Shown here piece by piece: positions 1 to 10,553 of a DNA stretch of 64,000 bases; positions within the stretch are counted from its first letter, which is position 1; every line of letters begins with the position of its first letter. Made by a program: the position numbers and the translations under genes. This DNA is from Atriophallophorus winterbourni (lineage: Eukaryota > Platyhelminthes > Trematoda > Plagiorchiida > Microphallidae), in assembly GCA_013407085.1 (NCBI GenBank), contig JACCGJ010001511.1, positions 1 through 64,000 of the forward strand, given 5' to 3'. The notes beneath the pieces are model-generated. The model saw nothing but the letters and a program-made list of their open reading frames with translations. It was not told where the DNA came from and ran no database searches.

Positions 1-470
1 ATCTGCAGTGACCGTTTTAACAGTGGTGAGATTGCATTCATGGGCAGGAGTTGTGGTATCAATGTTTAAATTAGGTTTAGCTATAAAGGTGATGCTACCT
101 GAAGTTGGTATATCATCAGAAGCTGAGGCTCGGGGTATAGACGTTGATGTGGAATTATCAACGACAATATCCAGGTCTATTGAATTGGGGATAACTGTTG
201 AGGGTTTTACTACGCCGCAACGCCTGGGAAGGCATTTGCGCTGTAAGGGTGTGTTGTCTGGTTGATAAACACATTGGAAAATTGAGGCAAGGATTTTAAA
301 ACATGTTGATTATTAAGTATATGTAACGCATAATTTTCGTTAACACATTTTAATAATACCGGGGCACAACTGCGGTTAGAAGGCTTTCTAAGCCTAATTA
401 CAGATGCCGATTCTAGGGGGAGGCCATATCGAGACATTACTATCTTTTTAAGGTCCACTAAAGGGTATCT
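1..470 (-). pseudogene. Inverted, truncated copy of CR1-like LINE fragment A
   Basis: This is the reverse complement of about 1167-1637, cut off by the window start. On the minus strand, 458-210 encodes the same 82-residue peptide (beginning MDLKKIVMSRYGLPLES) seen on the plus strand at 1178-1426 and 3865-4113. With the copy at 1165 it forms the outer arms of a large palindrome. The peptide resembles the ORF1 region that precedes an endonuclease in CR1-like LINEs; that is an inference from what follows it in the plus-strand copies. Confidence 0.7.
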
Positions 471-481
471 ATCGCCTACAT

Positions 482-727
482 TGCACGGATGTGCAATCGT
501 GCAGCATTTATGTGCTGTGCGGCTAACATCGTGCTAAATTGATTGGCCAACGGTAGTGAGCTGCACGCGAGTACACGCTGGAGTCTCACTACCATTTCTA
601 TTTTTATTTCCCCCTCATATCTGTCTAGGCCTTGGCAACCTGACAGTATCTTAGCCCACGTGCAGTCTCTGATTGTATGGCATTTTGCCTGGATCAGGCT
701 TGTGCTTTCATACATATATACATACAT
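482..727 (+). repeat. SINE copy S1
   Basis: This is a copy of a ~240 bp SINE-like family. It starts with TGCACGGATGTGCAATCGTG, passes a tRNA-like box (TTGGCCAACGGTAGTGAGCT, weakly like a pol III A box), and ends GGCTTGTGCTTTCATA followed by CATA repeats. The same family recurs more than a dozen times in both orientations. The retroposon reading comes from copy 13439-13679, which has 12 bp target-site duplications. Confidence 0.75.
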
Positions 728-895
728 CTTTTCAAACGCTCTTTTCTTTCACAACTTTATTGAATGCGTTTTGATTGGAGGTGTTGGTACACATCCCAAC
801 ACGTATTCAATCTTTTACAGGTTCGCATTTGTAGGCCCCACCCTTACTCATTTGCACAATCTGATACAGATATGGTGCCGTTCGCGTTTGCAAAC
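728..895 (+). repeat. Block M, forward orientation, between inverted SINEs
   Basis: This is a ~165 bp segment lying between SINE S1 (+) and S2 (-). The same block is inverted at 3424-3590, between S3 (+) and S4 (-), and forward again at 6102-6228 after S5. Its part GGCACCATATCTGTATCAGA (reverse strand here) also follows repeat C at about 25467 and 41152. No coding potential is evident. Confidence 0.7.
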
Positions 896-1157
896 ATGTA
901 TGTATGTATGTATGTATGTATGTATGAAAGCACAAGCTTGATCCAAGCAAAGGCGCACAATCAGAGGACTGCACGTGGGCTAATGATACTGTCAGTTTTG
1001 CCCAGCTAGACAGATATGAGGGGGAAATAAAAAAATAGAAAGGTAGGAGGGACTCCAGCGTGTTTCAACATGCAGCTCATTACCGTTGGCCAATCAATTT
1101 AGCACGATGTTAGCCGCACAGCACAGAAATGCTGCACGATTGCACATCCGTGCAATG
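896..1157 (-). repeat. SINE copy S2
   Basis: This is a minus-strand SINE copy. The GTAT-repeat tail lies at the left end and the conserved head, ending CACATCCGTGCAA, at the right. With S1 it forms the inner arms of the palindrome centred near 818. Confidence 0.75.
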
Positions 1158-1164
1158 TAGGCGA

Positions 1165-2830
1165 TAGATACCCTTTAGTGGACCTTAAAAAGATAGTAAT
1201 GTCTCGACATGGCCTCCCCCTAGAATCGGCATCTGTAATTAGGCTTAGAAAGCCTTCTAACCGCAGTTGTGCCCCGGTATTATTAAAATGTGTTAACGAA
1301 AATTATGCGTTACATATACTTAATAATCAACATGTTTTAAAATCCTTGCCTCAATTTTCCAATGTGTTTATCAACCAGACAACACACCCTTACAGCGCAA
1401 ATGCCTTCCCAGGCGTTGCGGCGTAGTAAAACCCTCAACAGTTATCCCCAATTCAATAGACCTGGATATTGTCGTTGATAATTCCACATCAACGTCTATA
1501 CCCCGAGCCTCAGCTTCTGATGATATACCAACTTCAGGTAGCATCACCTTTATAGCTAAACCTAATTTAAACATTGATACCACAACTCCTGCCCATGAAT
1601 GCAATCTCACCACTGTTAAAACGGTCACTGCAGATGTACGCCCCGCAGCTCGATCGTCAGGTAAATCTACTAAAAAACTCGTGCTCCCTGTATTCAAGGC
1701 AAATTCGCCACTACTTCGAGGTGGACCACACATCAATAGTATGCATAGGGCCAAGCGAAACTTTGATGAATATAAACCACCCCATGGTTTATACACTTAT
1801 CACCCCGTCCATAGACACTTCCCGGTCACATCTGACCCATTTGGCCCAAATATTCCTTCCTATAGCCCTTTCTTTCCTAAGCATTCACGTCATCACTATC
1901 CTTCTTCAAGACCCTACCATTTTCCACTTCAATACGCGTCAGGTACCCTAGATCAGCGTCCCTTCATGAACGGGAACCCGTTTAATACCTACCTAGACCC
2001 TTTTCAAACCAGGTATATACCGATGCAAAATTTTCCTCTTCATTACCAAAACCTTTACTTAAATTAACACCATCAATTTCAGACCACTCATGTAAATCAC
2101 TTTCGGTTACACATGTTAAGTATCCTAAAATTAATCTTCTATTATTTAATGCACGGTCGATTATCTCTAAGCTTCTAACTCTTCAACATTTTTTGATCTC
2201 AAACCCGTACGAAATAGTTCTCATCACAGAGACGTGGACATCTCATGACGTTCCCAACGTTTCACTTGAACTAGCCAACTATTTCATGTTTCGTAAGGAC
2301 CGCACCCACACCCGTGGTGGTGGTATTCTCATTTATGTTAATACAGATTTTCCGGCAGAAATATACAGTTCTCATATGTTAGAAGATCTAGATGACTCAA
2401 TTTCGATCACCATACCCTCTCTTGATGCTCTCATAGGGTGCATCTATAACCCACCATCTCCTTCCACACTCACTATTGATAAGCTTATAAATGTCTTCAC
2501 TGATGCATCCATTGCCCCTCTCAGCAATACAATTATTGCTTCAGCTGGAAATACACCCACATTTCGAATAAATTTTCAGCATTCGCTAAAACGATTAATC
2601 TTTTAGGTTTCACACAATCTGTGAGTAAGCCTACAAGACTATCCAGCATTTTAGACCACCACTTTAGTATGTTTTCTGTGGAGTCGAAGATGCCATGTTT
2701 CACTCATCAGGTCTACGGTTTGCTTGCGACTGGGTTCATTGTGTGTTCTTCCTCTCGATTGTGAACGGATTACTCAATCAGCTGTTTTGTACAATCTAGC
2801 TACTTTGCATTTTTCGCGAATTATTTTCCT
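1165..2830 (+). pseudogene. CR1-like LINE fragment A (ORF1 plus endonuclease), copy 1
   Basis: This is the 5' half of a CR1-like non-LTR retrotransposon, broken in several frames. 1178-1426 and 1681-2067 give an ORF1-like peptide and a Pro/His/Tyr-rich stretch. From about 2129 an apurinic endonuclease domain begins (FNARSIISKLLTLQHF, then LITETWTS, then a GGGILIYV segment near 2320) and runs to about 2690 with frame breaks. The reverse transcriptase half is absent. The fragment is directly followed by an unrelated RTE 3' end. A second copy lies 2687 bp downstream at near identity. It is not a working element. Confidence 0.7.
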
Positions 2831-2854
2831 ATGTGGATTTGAGATCGTTTATTA

Positions 2855-3160
2855 CTTCTACAGAATAGAAAATGGTCGTATTCCGAAAGATTTACTCTAT
2901 TGTGAGTTGCAATCAGGAAGTCGACCATGGGGCCGATCGCAATTGCGGTGCAAAGTTGTTTGTAAAAGAGATGAATGCTCTTGGCATTGACCCCGCAAGT
3001 TGTGAAGAACTTGCTCTTGACCGCTCACATTGGAGGCATTGTGTAAAGCGTCGTCTGCAAGCTGTGGAGGAACAGATTGAGCTCTTGGCTGCTGAGCGCA
3101 GATCACGCCGCCAGTGTGCAACTGACCAACAACGACCGAGTTCTGCCTATCTTTGCAAAC
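2855..3160 (+). pseudogene. RTE-like LINE 3' end fragment, copy 1
   Basis: The reading contains MENGRIPKDLLY-like and LGIDPASCEELALDRSHWRH motifs (frame 2872-3207). The same C-terminal region occurs at 30285-30740 and 50110-50400, where it follows the RT thumb region typical of RTE elements. Here it is fused to the CR1-like fragment and runs straight into SINE S3, so the block is a chimera of three elements. Confidence 0.65.
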
Positions 3161-3162
3161 TA

Positions 3163-3423
3163 TGCACGGATGTGCAATCGAACAGCATTGATGTGCTGTG
3201 CGGCTAACATCGTGCTAAATTGATTGGCCAACGCTAGTGAGCTGCATGCTGAAACACGCTGGAGTCAGTATGCAATAACATTTATATTTTATGTTCCCCC
3301 TAATATCTGTCTAGGCACTGGGCAACCCTGACTGACAGTATCTCAGCCAACGTGCAAGTCTCGGATGTGCGGCACTTTTGCGGATCAGGCTTGTGCTTTC
3401 ATACATACATACATATATACATC
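3163..3423 (+). repeat. SINE copy S3 (diverged)
   Basis: This is a forward SINE copy starting GCACGGATGTGCAATCG and ending in CATA repeats at about 3423. It is more diverged than S1 or S5, with several indels in the middle. Confidence 0.7.
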
Positions 3424-3590
3424 TTTGCGAACGCGAACGGCACCATATCTGTATCAGATTGTGCAAATGAGTAAGGGTGAGGCCTAAAAATACGAACCTG
3501 TAAAAGATTGAATACGTGCTGGGATGTGTACCAACACCTCCAATCAAAACGCATTGAATTAAGTTGTGAAAGAAAAGAGCGTTTGCAAAG
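3424..3590 (-). repeat. Block M, inverted orientation
   Basis: This is the reverse complement of 728-895, including CGGCACCATATCTGTATCAG at about 3440, and lies between SINE S3 (+) and S4 (-). Orientation is opposite to the other two M copies although the flanking SINEs keep theirs. Confidence 0.7.
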
Positions 3591-3845
3591 ATGTATGTAT
3601 GTATGTATGTATGAAAGCACAAGCCTGATCCAGGCAAAGTGCCGCACAATCAGAGACTGCCCGTGGGCTAAGATGACTGTCAGGTTGCCAAGGCCTAGAC
3701 AGATATGAGGGGGAAATAAAAATAGAAATGGTAGTGAGACTCCAGCGTGTACTCGCGTGCAGCTCACTACCGTTGGCCAATCAATTTAGCACGATGTTAG
3801 CCGCACAGCACATAAATGCTGCACGATTGCACATCCGTGCAATGT
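3591..3845 (-). repeat. SINE copy S4
   Basis: This is a minus-strand SINE copy, nearly identical to S2, with a GTAT-repeat tail on the left and CACATCCGTGCAATG at the right. It leads into the second CR1-like fragment exactly as S2 leads into the first. Confidence 0.75.
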
Positions 3846-3851
3846 AGGCGA

Positions 3852-5517
3852 TAGATACCCTTTAGTGGACCTTAAAAAGATAGTAATGTCTCGATATGGC
3901 CTCCCCCTAGAATCGGCATCTGTAATTAGGCTTAGAAAGCCTTCTAACCGCAGTTGTGCCCCGGTATTATTAAAATGTGTTAACGAAAATTATGCGTTAC
4001 ATATACTTAATAATCAACATGTTTTAAAATCCTTGCCTCAATTTTCCAATGTGTTTATCAACCAGACAACACACCCTTACAGCGCAAATGCCTTCCCAGG
4101 CGTTGCAGCGTAGTAAAACCCTCAACAGTTATCCCCAATTTAATAGACCTGGATATTGTCGTTGATAATTCCACATCAACGTCTATACCCCGAGCCTCAG
4201 CTTCTGATGATATACCAACTTCAGGTAGCATCACCTTTATAGCTAAACCTAATTTAAACATTGATACCACAACTCCTGCCCATGAATGCAATCTAACCAC
4301 TGTTAAAACGGTCACTGCAGATGTACGCCCCGCAGCTCGATCGTCAGGTAAATCTACTAAAAAACTCGTGCTCCCTGTATTCAAGGCAAATTCGCCACTA
4401 CTTTGAGGTGGACCACACATCAATAGTATGCATAGGGCCAAGCGAAACTTTGATGAATATAAACCACCCCATGGTTTATACACTTATCACCCCGTCCATA
4501 GACACTTCCCGGTCACATCTGACCCATTTGGCCCAAATATTCCTTCCTATAGCCCTTTCTTTCCTAAGCATTCACGTCATCACTATCCTTCTTCAAGACC
4601 CTACCATTTTCCACTTCAATACGCGTCAGGTACCCTAGATCAGCGTCCCTTCATGAACGGGAACCCGTTTAATACCTACCTAGACCCTTTTCAAACCAGG
4701 TATATACCGATGCAAAATTTTCCTCTTCATTACCAAAACCTTTACTTAAATTAACACCATCAATTTCAGACCACTCATGTAAATCACTTTCGGTTACACA
4801 TGTTAAGTATCCTAAAATTAATCTTCTATTATTTAATGCACGGTCGATTATCTCTAAGCTTCTAACTCTTCAACATTTCTTGATCTCAAATCCGTACGAA
4901 ATAGTTCTCATCACAGAGACGTGGACATCTCATGACGTTCCCAACGTTTCACTTGAACTAGCCAACTATTTCATGTTTCGTAAGGACCGCACCCACACCC
5001 GTGGTGGTGGTATTCTCATTTATGTTAATACAGATTTTCCGGCAGAAATATACAGTTCTCATATGTTAGAAGATCTAGATGACTCAATTTCGATCACCAT
5101 ATCCTCTCTTGATGCTCTCATAGGGTGCATCTATAACCAACCGTCTCCTTCCACACTCACTATTGATAAGCTTATAAATGTCTTCACTGATGCATCCATT
5201 GCCCCTCTCAGCAATAAAATTATTGCTTCAGCTGGAAATACACCCACATTTCGAATAAATTTTCAGCATTCGCTAAAACGATTAATCTTTTAGGTTTCAC
5301 ACAATCTGTGAGTAAGCCTACAAGACTATCCAGCATTTTAGACCACCACTTTAGTATGTTTTCTGTGGGGTCGAAGATGCCATGTTTCACTCATCAGGTC
5401 TACGGTTTGCTTGCGATTGGGTTCATTGTGTGTTCTTCCTCTCGATTGTGAACGGATTACTCAATCAGCTGTTTTGTACAATCTAGCTACTTTGCATTTT
5501 TCGCGAATTATTTTCCT
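3852..5517 (+). pseudogene. CR1-like LINE fragment A, copy 2
   Basis: This repeats 1165-2830 at an offset of 2687 bp with only scattered substitutions. For example, the endonuclease ORF at 2193-2606 recurs at 4880-5293 with a few changes (including TIPSL to TISSL). The same frame breaks are shared, so the duplication happened after the element had already decayed. Confidence 0.75.
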
Positions 5518-5541
5518 ATGCGGATTTCAGATCGTTTATTA

Positions 5542-5848
5542 CTTCTACAGAATAGAAAATGGTCGTATTCCGAAAGATTTACTCTATTGTGAGTTGCAAT
5601 CAGGAAGTCGACCATTGGGCCGATCGCAATTGCGGTGCAAAGTTGTTTGTGAAAGAGATGAATGCTCTTGACATTGACCCCGCAAGTTGTGAAGAACTTG
5701 CTCTTGACCGCTCACATTGGAGGCATTGTGTAAAGCGTCGTCTGCAAGCTGTGGAGGAACAGATAGAGCTCTTGGCTGCTGAGCGCAGATCACGCCGCCA
5801 GTGTGCAACTGACCAACAACGACCGAGTTCTGCCTATCTTTGCAAACT
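5542..5848 (+). pseudogene. RTE-like LINE 3' end fragment, copy 2
   Basis: This is the second copy of the 2855-3160 fragment, fused to the CR1-like part in the same way. Frame 5559-5894 reads through it. Confidence 0.65.
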
Positions 5849-6101
5849 ATGCACGGATGTGCAATCGTACAGCATTGATGTGCTGTGCGGCTAACATCGT
5901 GCTAAATTGATTGGCCAACGGTAGTGAGCTGCATGTTGAAACACGCTGGAGTCTCACTACCATTTCTATTTTTATTTCCCCCTCATCTCTGTCTAGGCCT
6001 GGGCAACCTGACAGTATCTTAGCCCACGTGCAGTCTCTGATTGTGCGGCACTTTGCCTGGATCAGGCTTGTGCTTTCATACATACATACATACATACATC
6101 T
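5849..6101 (+). repeat. SINE copy S5
   Basis: This is a forward SINE copy with head TGCACGGATGTGCAATCGT and a CATA-repeat tail at 6078-6101. It is close to S1. Confidence 0.75.
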
Positions 6102-6228
6102 TTGCAAACGCTCTTTTCTTTCACAACTTAATTCAATGCGTTTTGATTGGAGGTGTTGGTACACATCCCAGCACGTATTCAATCTTTTACAGGTTCGCAT
6201 TTTTAGGCCCCACCCTTACTCATTTCTT
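6102..6228 (+). repeat. Block M, forward, truncated
   Basis: This is a third copy of the M block. It diverges from the others after about 6225, where a new flank begins. It marks the right end of the duplicated array. Confidence 0.6.
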
Positions 6229-6257
6229 AGTTTTAATGTGTTATAATTGCATGGAAG

Positions 6258-6835
6258 TAAATTTACTTTACTTTTACTTTTGTGAGACTATCTCCTCTTG
6301 GAAAATGAGTCGACTTCAATGAAGATTCTTGGGTATTTGGGTACAAAGCGGCGTCCCCAGCACCATTCGGCGTTTGTTCGAGTCAGCTTCTCTAGCCTTT
6401 GTACAACCAAGTGCGACCTGCAAGGCAGCAACGAGTTGCCAGAAAGAGGTAGTGTGCACAAACTAACCGTGTGCCAGACTGTTTCAAATTTTTCCTTGTG
6501 GTTTTCTCCCGAAGGCTTTCCCGAGATCGGGTATCGCGCAAGGCAGCGGAGGTTTAAAATCAGGGTTTTCCTTCCCTTAGATGAAATGCCCTCCCAGGCT
6601 AATGAGCTCCATCTTCCCGAAGCAAGCTGGTTTTCAGGCGCTAGTCAATCGCCTTCGCCCCTTCTCCTGTTGGTATAAGCAGTTCCTCTGGGCTCGGGGA
6701 GCCACTCGAGTAGGCCAGAAGCCTGACTTGGTTGTCAGAAGCTATCTGAGACTGGTGCCATATGGGAGCATTTGATAAACAGTGGGAGCTTATCCCCTCT
6801 GCCACCCCCGGCTATGACAACCTTTGGAACCATGT
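6258..6835 (-). repeat. Repeat B copy 1 (~550 bp retroposon-like)
   Basis: This is a moderately repeated element also found at 17631-18191 and 31809-32346. The left end is a run of TTTAC units (the 3' tail if the element lies on the minus strand), and the right end is a conserved CCCCCGGCTATGACAACC-type end. No coding frame is shared among the copies. Retroposition is inferred from the 12 bp duplication around copy 3. Confidence 0.7.
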
Positions 6836-6839
6836 CAGT

Positions 6840-7725
6840 TAATTACTCGATACTTGCTGCTGGTGAAATGCTTTGCATGATCATGATGACGTTTTTATCT
6901 AGAAAATTCCAGATATAGTAAATGCTTAGTTGTGGTAAATTTTGAAGTAGAAAATGTTGTCCTGTTACTTTCTATTTAACCTAGAATTATTATTTATTTT
7001 TGACCCATTAACCTTTTGGTGAGTTATCTTTCGGCTTGAAATTGAATAGGTTAACGATTATTGAACCTTTTTCATGTTGACTTTGACCAGCTGCACTTCA
7101 TGTAAACACGCTTTAGTTTTCTATTATATTGATTGTCAGCAGTGTTACGCCTTTTGAATCCCGGTAATGAACTCATAATTTAACAAAAAAAATGATCGGT
7201 CAAATGAACTTTAGGGATATAAGTGTTCAGCTCTGCATGTCAACTGGGCTAATGTTGAGGGCATACTCGCTTGAAGTTGCTACCATCAAGTATGTGTGGT
7301 GTGTTGAAAAGATCCTGGAGTTACGGATCGTGCTTATATGAATTCGTTCATCTGGCATAAGAAAGGAAAGCTTGTGGTCAAACCCTTGAGTCAAGAAAAC
7401 GGGGATGCTGTGACTTCTAGCGCAATTCACATCATCTACGCAATTTTTCAACAAGTGGAATACATCATGCCAGATACTACGTTATTACAGATTAAAAAAA
7501 GGCGTGTGGCCGATGCGTTAGACCTATATCGCATTCGTTGATGAACTATCAAATAAATCCATCTGATAAACGAAACAATGAATTGCAATAAAAGCTACGT
7601 GAGTTAACTGCGTCTAATGATCCGACGATATATATATATATATATGCAAATAACTGGGGTACTGCTTTTACTTTCGGTTAATTTAATATTGTTTTACCTG
7701 CTGTATTTTAGTCTACCGAAGTTTG
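6840..7725. other. No gene recognised; short TA microsatellite
   Basis: AT-rich sequence. Small ORFs such as 7338-7541 have no recognisable domain and no convincing splice context. A short (TA)n run lies at 7629-7645. Confidence 0.5.
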
Positions 7726-7728
7726 AGA

Positions 7729-7925
7729 GGTGTCCATTGTGATGTGTTGCTCACATCCCCCGCAACACATCACTTTAGTCATCCATAAGCGCCTTGAGTG
7801 CTTAACCACGAATCACTATGGGATTTTGTGTTTGAACATCGTGGTTCGTTTTACGAACCCTATGCAACAGTGGCATTCAATTATAACTTCGTTTAGAGAG
7901 GTGTACTTATATAAACTCCAATCTA
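7729..7925 (+). repeat. Repeat D copy 1 (ribozyme family, ribozyme part missing)
   Basis: It shares the body of the hammerhead-bearing repeat: GTGTTGCTCACATCCC-type inverted ends, ACCACGAATCACT, the hairpin GGTTCG-TTTTA-CGAACC, and CAACAGTGGCATTCAA. It stops before the position of the hammerhead core present at 35567-35860. Probably a truncated copy. Confidence 0.6.
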
Positions 7926-8040
7926 GTCTGCGCTCATCGCGTGCATATTTTCAAGACACTTGTGGTATGATGCTTCGAAACGAGTCACACAAAATTCATT
8001 GAATAATTATTCTTGTTGAGAAAATGTATTAAACAAAGCG

Positions 8041-8389
8041 CAAAGTCTGTCCTCAACTCAAATCGAAATTTTACAATTTTTCTGGAAATCTTTTCAAAGC
8101 TACTCAACCATTCAAGCGGCTCAGTATCGATATCAAAGGTCCGTTGCCATCGGTCACACGAAACTGATATCTTCTGACACTCATCGACTAATTTTCAAGA
8201 TTCCTGTTTGCATTCGCATGCCCCAATATGCTGTCCACTACGGTGATAGATCGCCTATCCCAAGTGTTTGTAATTTTGGGCACCCCGCATATATTCATTC
8301 TGATCGGGGTTCATCTTTCATTTCAGCCGACGTTAAAAATTTTTTGCACGATAAAGGAGTCGCCATGAGTCATACTGCAGCATACAATC
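8041..8389 (+). pseudogene. Ty3/gypsy integrase, first half (interrupted)
   Basis: One frame with two in-frame stops reads an integrase core: KRLSIDIKGPLPSVTRN (first catalytic Asp in SIDIKG), a LLTLID segment, then AYIHSDRGSSF (second Asp) and HTAAYN. The frame is then cut by an 800 bp insertion and resumes at 9194 with PQANGQVERLNGT, which carries the catalytic Glu. The DDE residues are therefore all still visible, but the element is dead. Gag, protease and RT are not seen here. Confidence 0.75.
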
Positions 8390-8645
8390 TCCGGGTGAGG
8401 GAGCTACCGATCTATGAAAGCACAAGCCTGATCCAGGAAAGGTGCCGTGCAGTCACAGACTACACGTAGGCTAAGATACTGTCCGGTTACCCATGCCTAG
8501 ACAGATATGAGGGGGAATAGAAATAGAAATGGTAGTGAAACTCCAGCGTATTTCAGCATGCAGCTCACTACCGTTGGCCAATCAATTTAGCACGATGTTA
8601 GCCGCACAGCACATAAATGTTGCACGATTGCACATCCGTGCAAGC
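8390..8645 (-). repeat. SINE copy S6, part of a composite insertion
   Basis: After 24 bases of unassigned sequence (8390-8413) comes a minus-strand SINE from TATGAAAGCACAAGCC to CACATCCGTGCAA. It abuts a plus-strand LINE 3' fragment without any gap. The composite 8390-9188 as a whole is flanked by the 5 bp duplication CAATC (8385-8389 and 9189-9193). Confidence 0.7.
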
Positions 8646-9188
8646 GGGTGATAGGACCAATTGGCCACGGACTAAGGAAAATGCTGATGCTTGCTCGTTT
8701 GCGATGATTGGGGCATGTTTTAAGAATGCCTCATGACCGTTTACCATGCCGCGACTTATTCACAGTGCCTGGTATAAGCTCGGAGAAACGATCAGGTGGC
8801 CAGTCCATGACGTGGTGTGTTGGGATGAAAAGGCTCACCTTAGCGATAGGCTCAGTTTGGCGGTTTCTTTTGCCTGGGTGGGTCCAAAAGATCCACCTAT
8901 TAGTTAACTGGAAACCTTACGAGATATGGGTGCAAACCGAACTCAGTGGCGACAGTGTATTTTATTCTGTGTCATAATTTTTAACCCGGTATTATTTTTC
9001 TAAAAAAAATTACAACGTCGCATGCAGTGAAACTACAAAAACAAGCTGCTTTTTGCGCATTTGCTTTTGCGTACCCGGCTTGCCCGCTTTTCTGTAATTC
9101 TCGCGCTTGCTTATCTGCCTTTCCTGCTTCATATTGCTTAGTACTTTGTCTGGCTCCAGGCTTGTGCTTCATAATGATGATGATGATG
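8646..9188 (+). pseudogene. RTE-like LINE 3' fragment with ATG-repeat tail
   Basis: This matches the 3' end of the LINE at 18942-22655: GCGGGTGATAGGACCA, then a frame containing [10 protein letters not shown], the 3' UTR GCTCCAGGCTTGTGCTTCAT, and a (GATGAT)n tail. It is 5'-truncated and joined to SINE S6 in opposite orientation. The pair inserted together into a gypsy integrase, as shown by the shared flanking duplication. Confidence 0.75.
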
Positions 9189-9650
9189 CAATCCCCAAGC
9201 TAATGGCCAAGTAGAGCGTCTTAACGGAACCTTGGGGAAAACTATCTCTTTAGCTCTTCGCACAAAAAACTTATCTTTAGACCAGTGGGAGGCCGTATTA
9301 CTTGGTGCTCTCAATCACTTCTATCTCTCTTACGCACGGGGACAATTTGAACGCCACACGAACGCATGTTTAACTTTGCTTGACGCTCAACAATACGCTG
9401 ATATTGTCCATACTTTTGGGAAAACTGAATAGCACCATGACCAAGTGAAGGACTGTGATACAGAAATCGCATCAGTGAATCCTCGATCCGAATCCTTAAA
9501 CCCAATTGAAATCAGCACTTCGCTAACTAACCAATCTCAAACCGCTTCTAAACAATTCGAACCTCTTGCAGCAACAGCAACGTGTTCGTCCATACTGCTT
9601 GCTTAACCGCGAAGCCTAACAATCAGTGTTTCCTTTTCCTTCAACCGGGG
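9189..9650 (+). pseudogene. Ty3/gypsy integrase, second half and C-terminus
   Basis: This continues the integrase from 8389: QANGQVERLNGTLGKTISLA, where the Glu of GQVER is the third catalytic residue, then about 60 residues to a stop at 9430. A C-terminal tail in another frame (QQQRVRPYCLLNRE at about 9570) precedes the LTR. A similar tail (QQQRVRPYGLRNRET) occurs in the relic at 54390, so both belong to one family. Confidence 0.7.
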
Positions 9651-9651
9651 A

Positions 9652-9900
9652 GAATGTCGTGAATCTACATTATACTTATGAACGATACTGACTATATATA
9701 CATCCATGTTATATCGAAACTTTATAACTCCTTTCCATTTCAACGGTCTTACTCTGTTTCTAGACGAGTAAAGCGCTATATCTCTCAATATTATCGTTCT
9801 CTGTCTGTTTGTTGTAATTCCTTATCTGCTTTACACTTACGTCTCAACCTGATGGCGGAAAACCGGTTGTGGCATATAAGTGAGGAGGTGTAAGAATCAA
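9652..9900 (+). repeat. Putative 3' LTR remnant of the gypsy element
   Basis: Starts TGTCGTGAATCTACAT right after the pol 3' end and shares TCTAGACGAGTAAAGCG-like sequence with the same position in the relic near 54600. The right boundary is not defined. At 9849-9868 it contains CTGATGGCGGAAAACCGGTT, which looks like a collapsed hammerhead core of the repeat D type. Confidence 0.45.
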
Positions 9901-10540
9901 ATTATATTGATAATATTATGCTTTAAAATGAATTTTCCATCGGACGCACTTTCAAGAAAATTTCAGTATTGATGATAAGGTTTTTATGTGTGACACATCC
10001 TTTTATTTTACGATATTTTTGTTCGAACTGGTTTAGTGTTCAACTCGAATTACAATTGTGTAGCACGTCTGCATTACAGACTTGTCACTGCTCAAATTGT
10101 TTGCCACCGATAATGATCTGGAAACAGTATCTTGCTGGAGACTCACTGATATCATTCGTTTATTCCTCCTTGAACCTGGTGAACCTGACAGTATCTCAGC
10201 CCACATGGTCTGTGACTGCAGGGCCGTTTACCTGCGGTTTCTCGAAACCTTTATTTTGTATTAATTTTATCTTTACCATTTTGCTTTTTAGAACTCATTT
10301 TCTGATTTGAGACTTGTGTGCTTTATCTGTTTTTCTAATGAACTTACGACACGGTCAAAACAGCCATTTTTAACCTTCCATCAAATCGAAACCAAAGTGC
10401 TAGCTGCATTTTGTGAATTCAACTTTGTGCTATCTGCGGTTATTAACTGTCTACTGCTTTTGCACACTTCAGATGCTATACGTTTAATTTCAAATTATAT
10501 TTCACTACGTATTACACTGCCATTTTTCCGTGTTCGTTTC
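9900..10540. other. Region upstream of Asterix; SINE scrap only
   Basis: No gene recognised. 10173-10240 is a forward SINE fragment (AACCTGACAGTATCTCAGCC). The last 30 bases are pyrimidine-rich and lead to the splice acceptor at 10542, so promoter or 5' exon sequence may lie here, but nothing specific is visible. Confidence 0.4.
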
Positions 10541-10542
10541 AG
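10520..10542 (+). promoter_or_regulatory. 3' splice acceptor before the Asterix start codon
   Basis: A pyrimidine-rich tract ends in TTCGTTTCAG only 11 bases before the Asterix ATG at 10554. It could receive a 5' UTR exon or a spliced leader. With the acceptor at 11153 it would define both members of a candidate trans-spliced pair. Confidence 0.5.
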
Positions 10543-10553
10543 CGTTTTGATCG

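Noticed and set aside
543..941. ORFs rich in MYVCMYVC or YIHTYIH
   Set aside because: They are translations of the SINE body and its CATA/GTAT tails in various frames, repeated at every copy, not genes.
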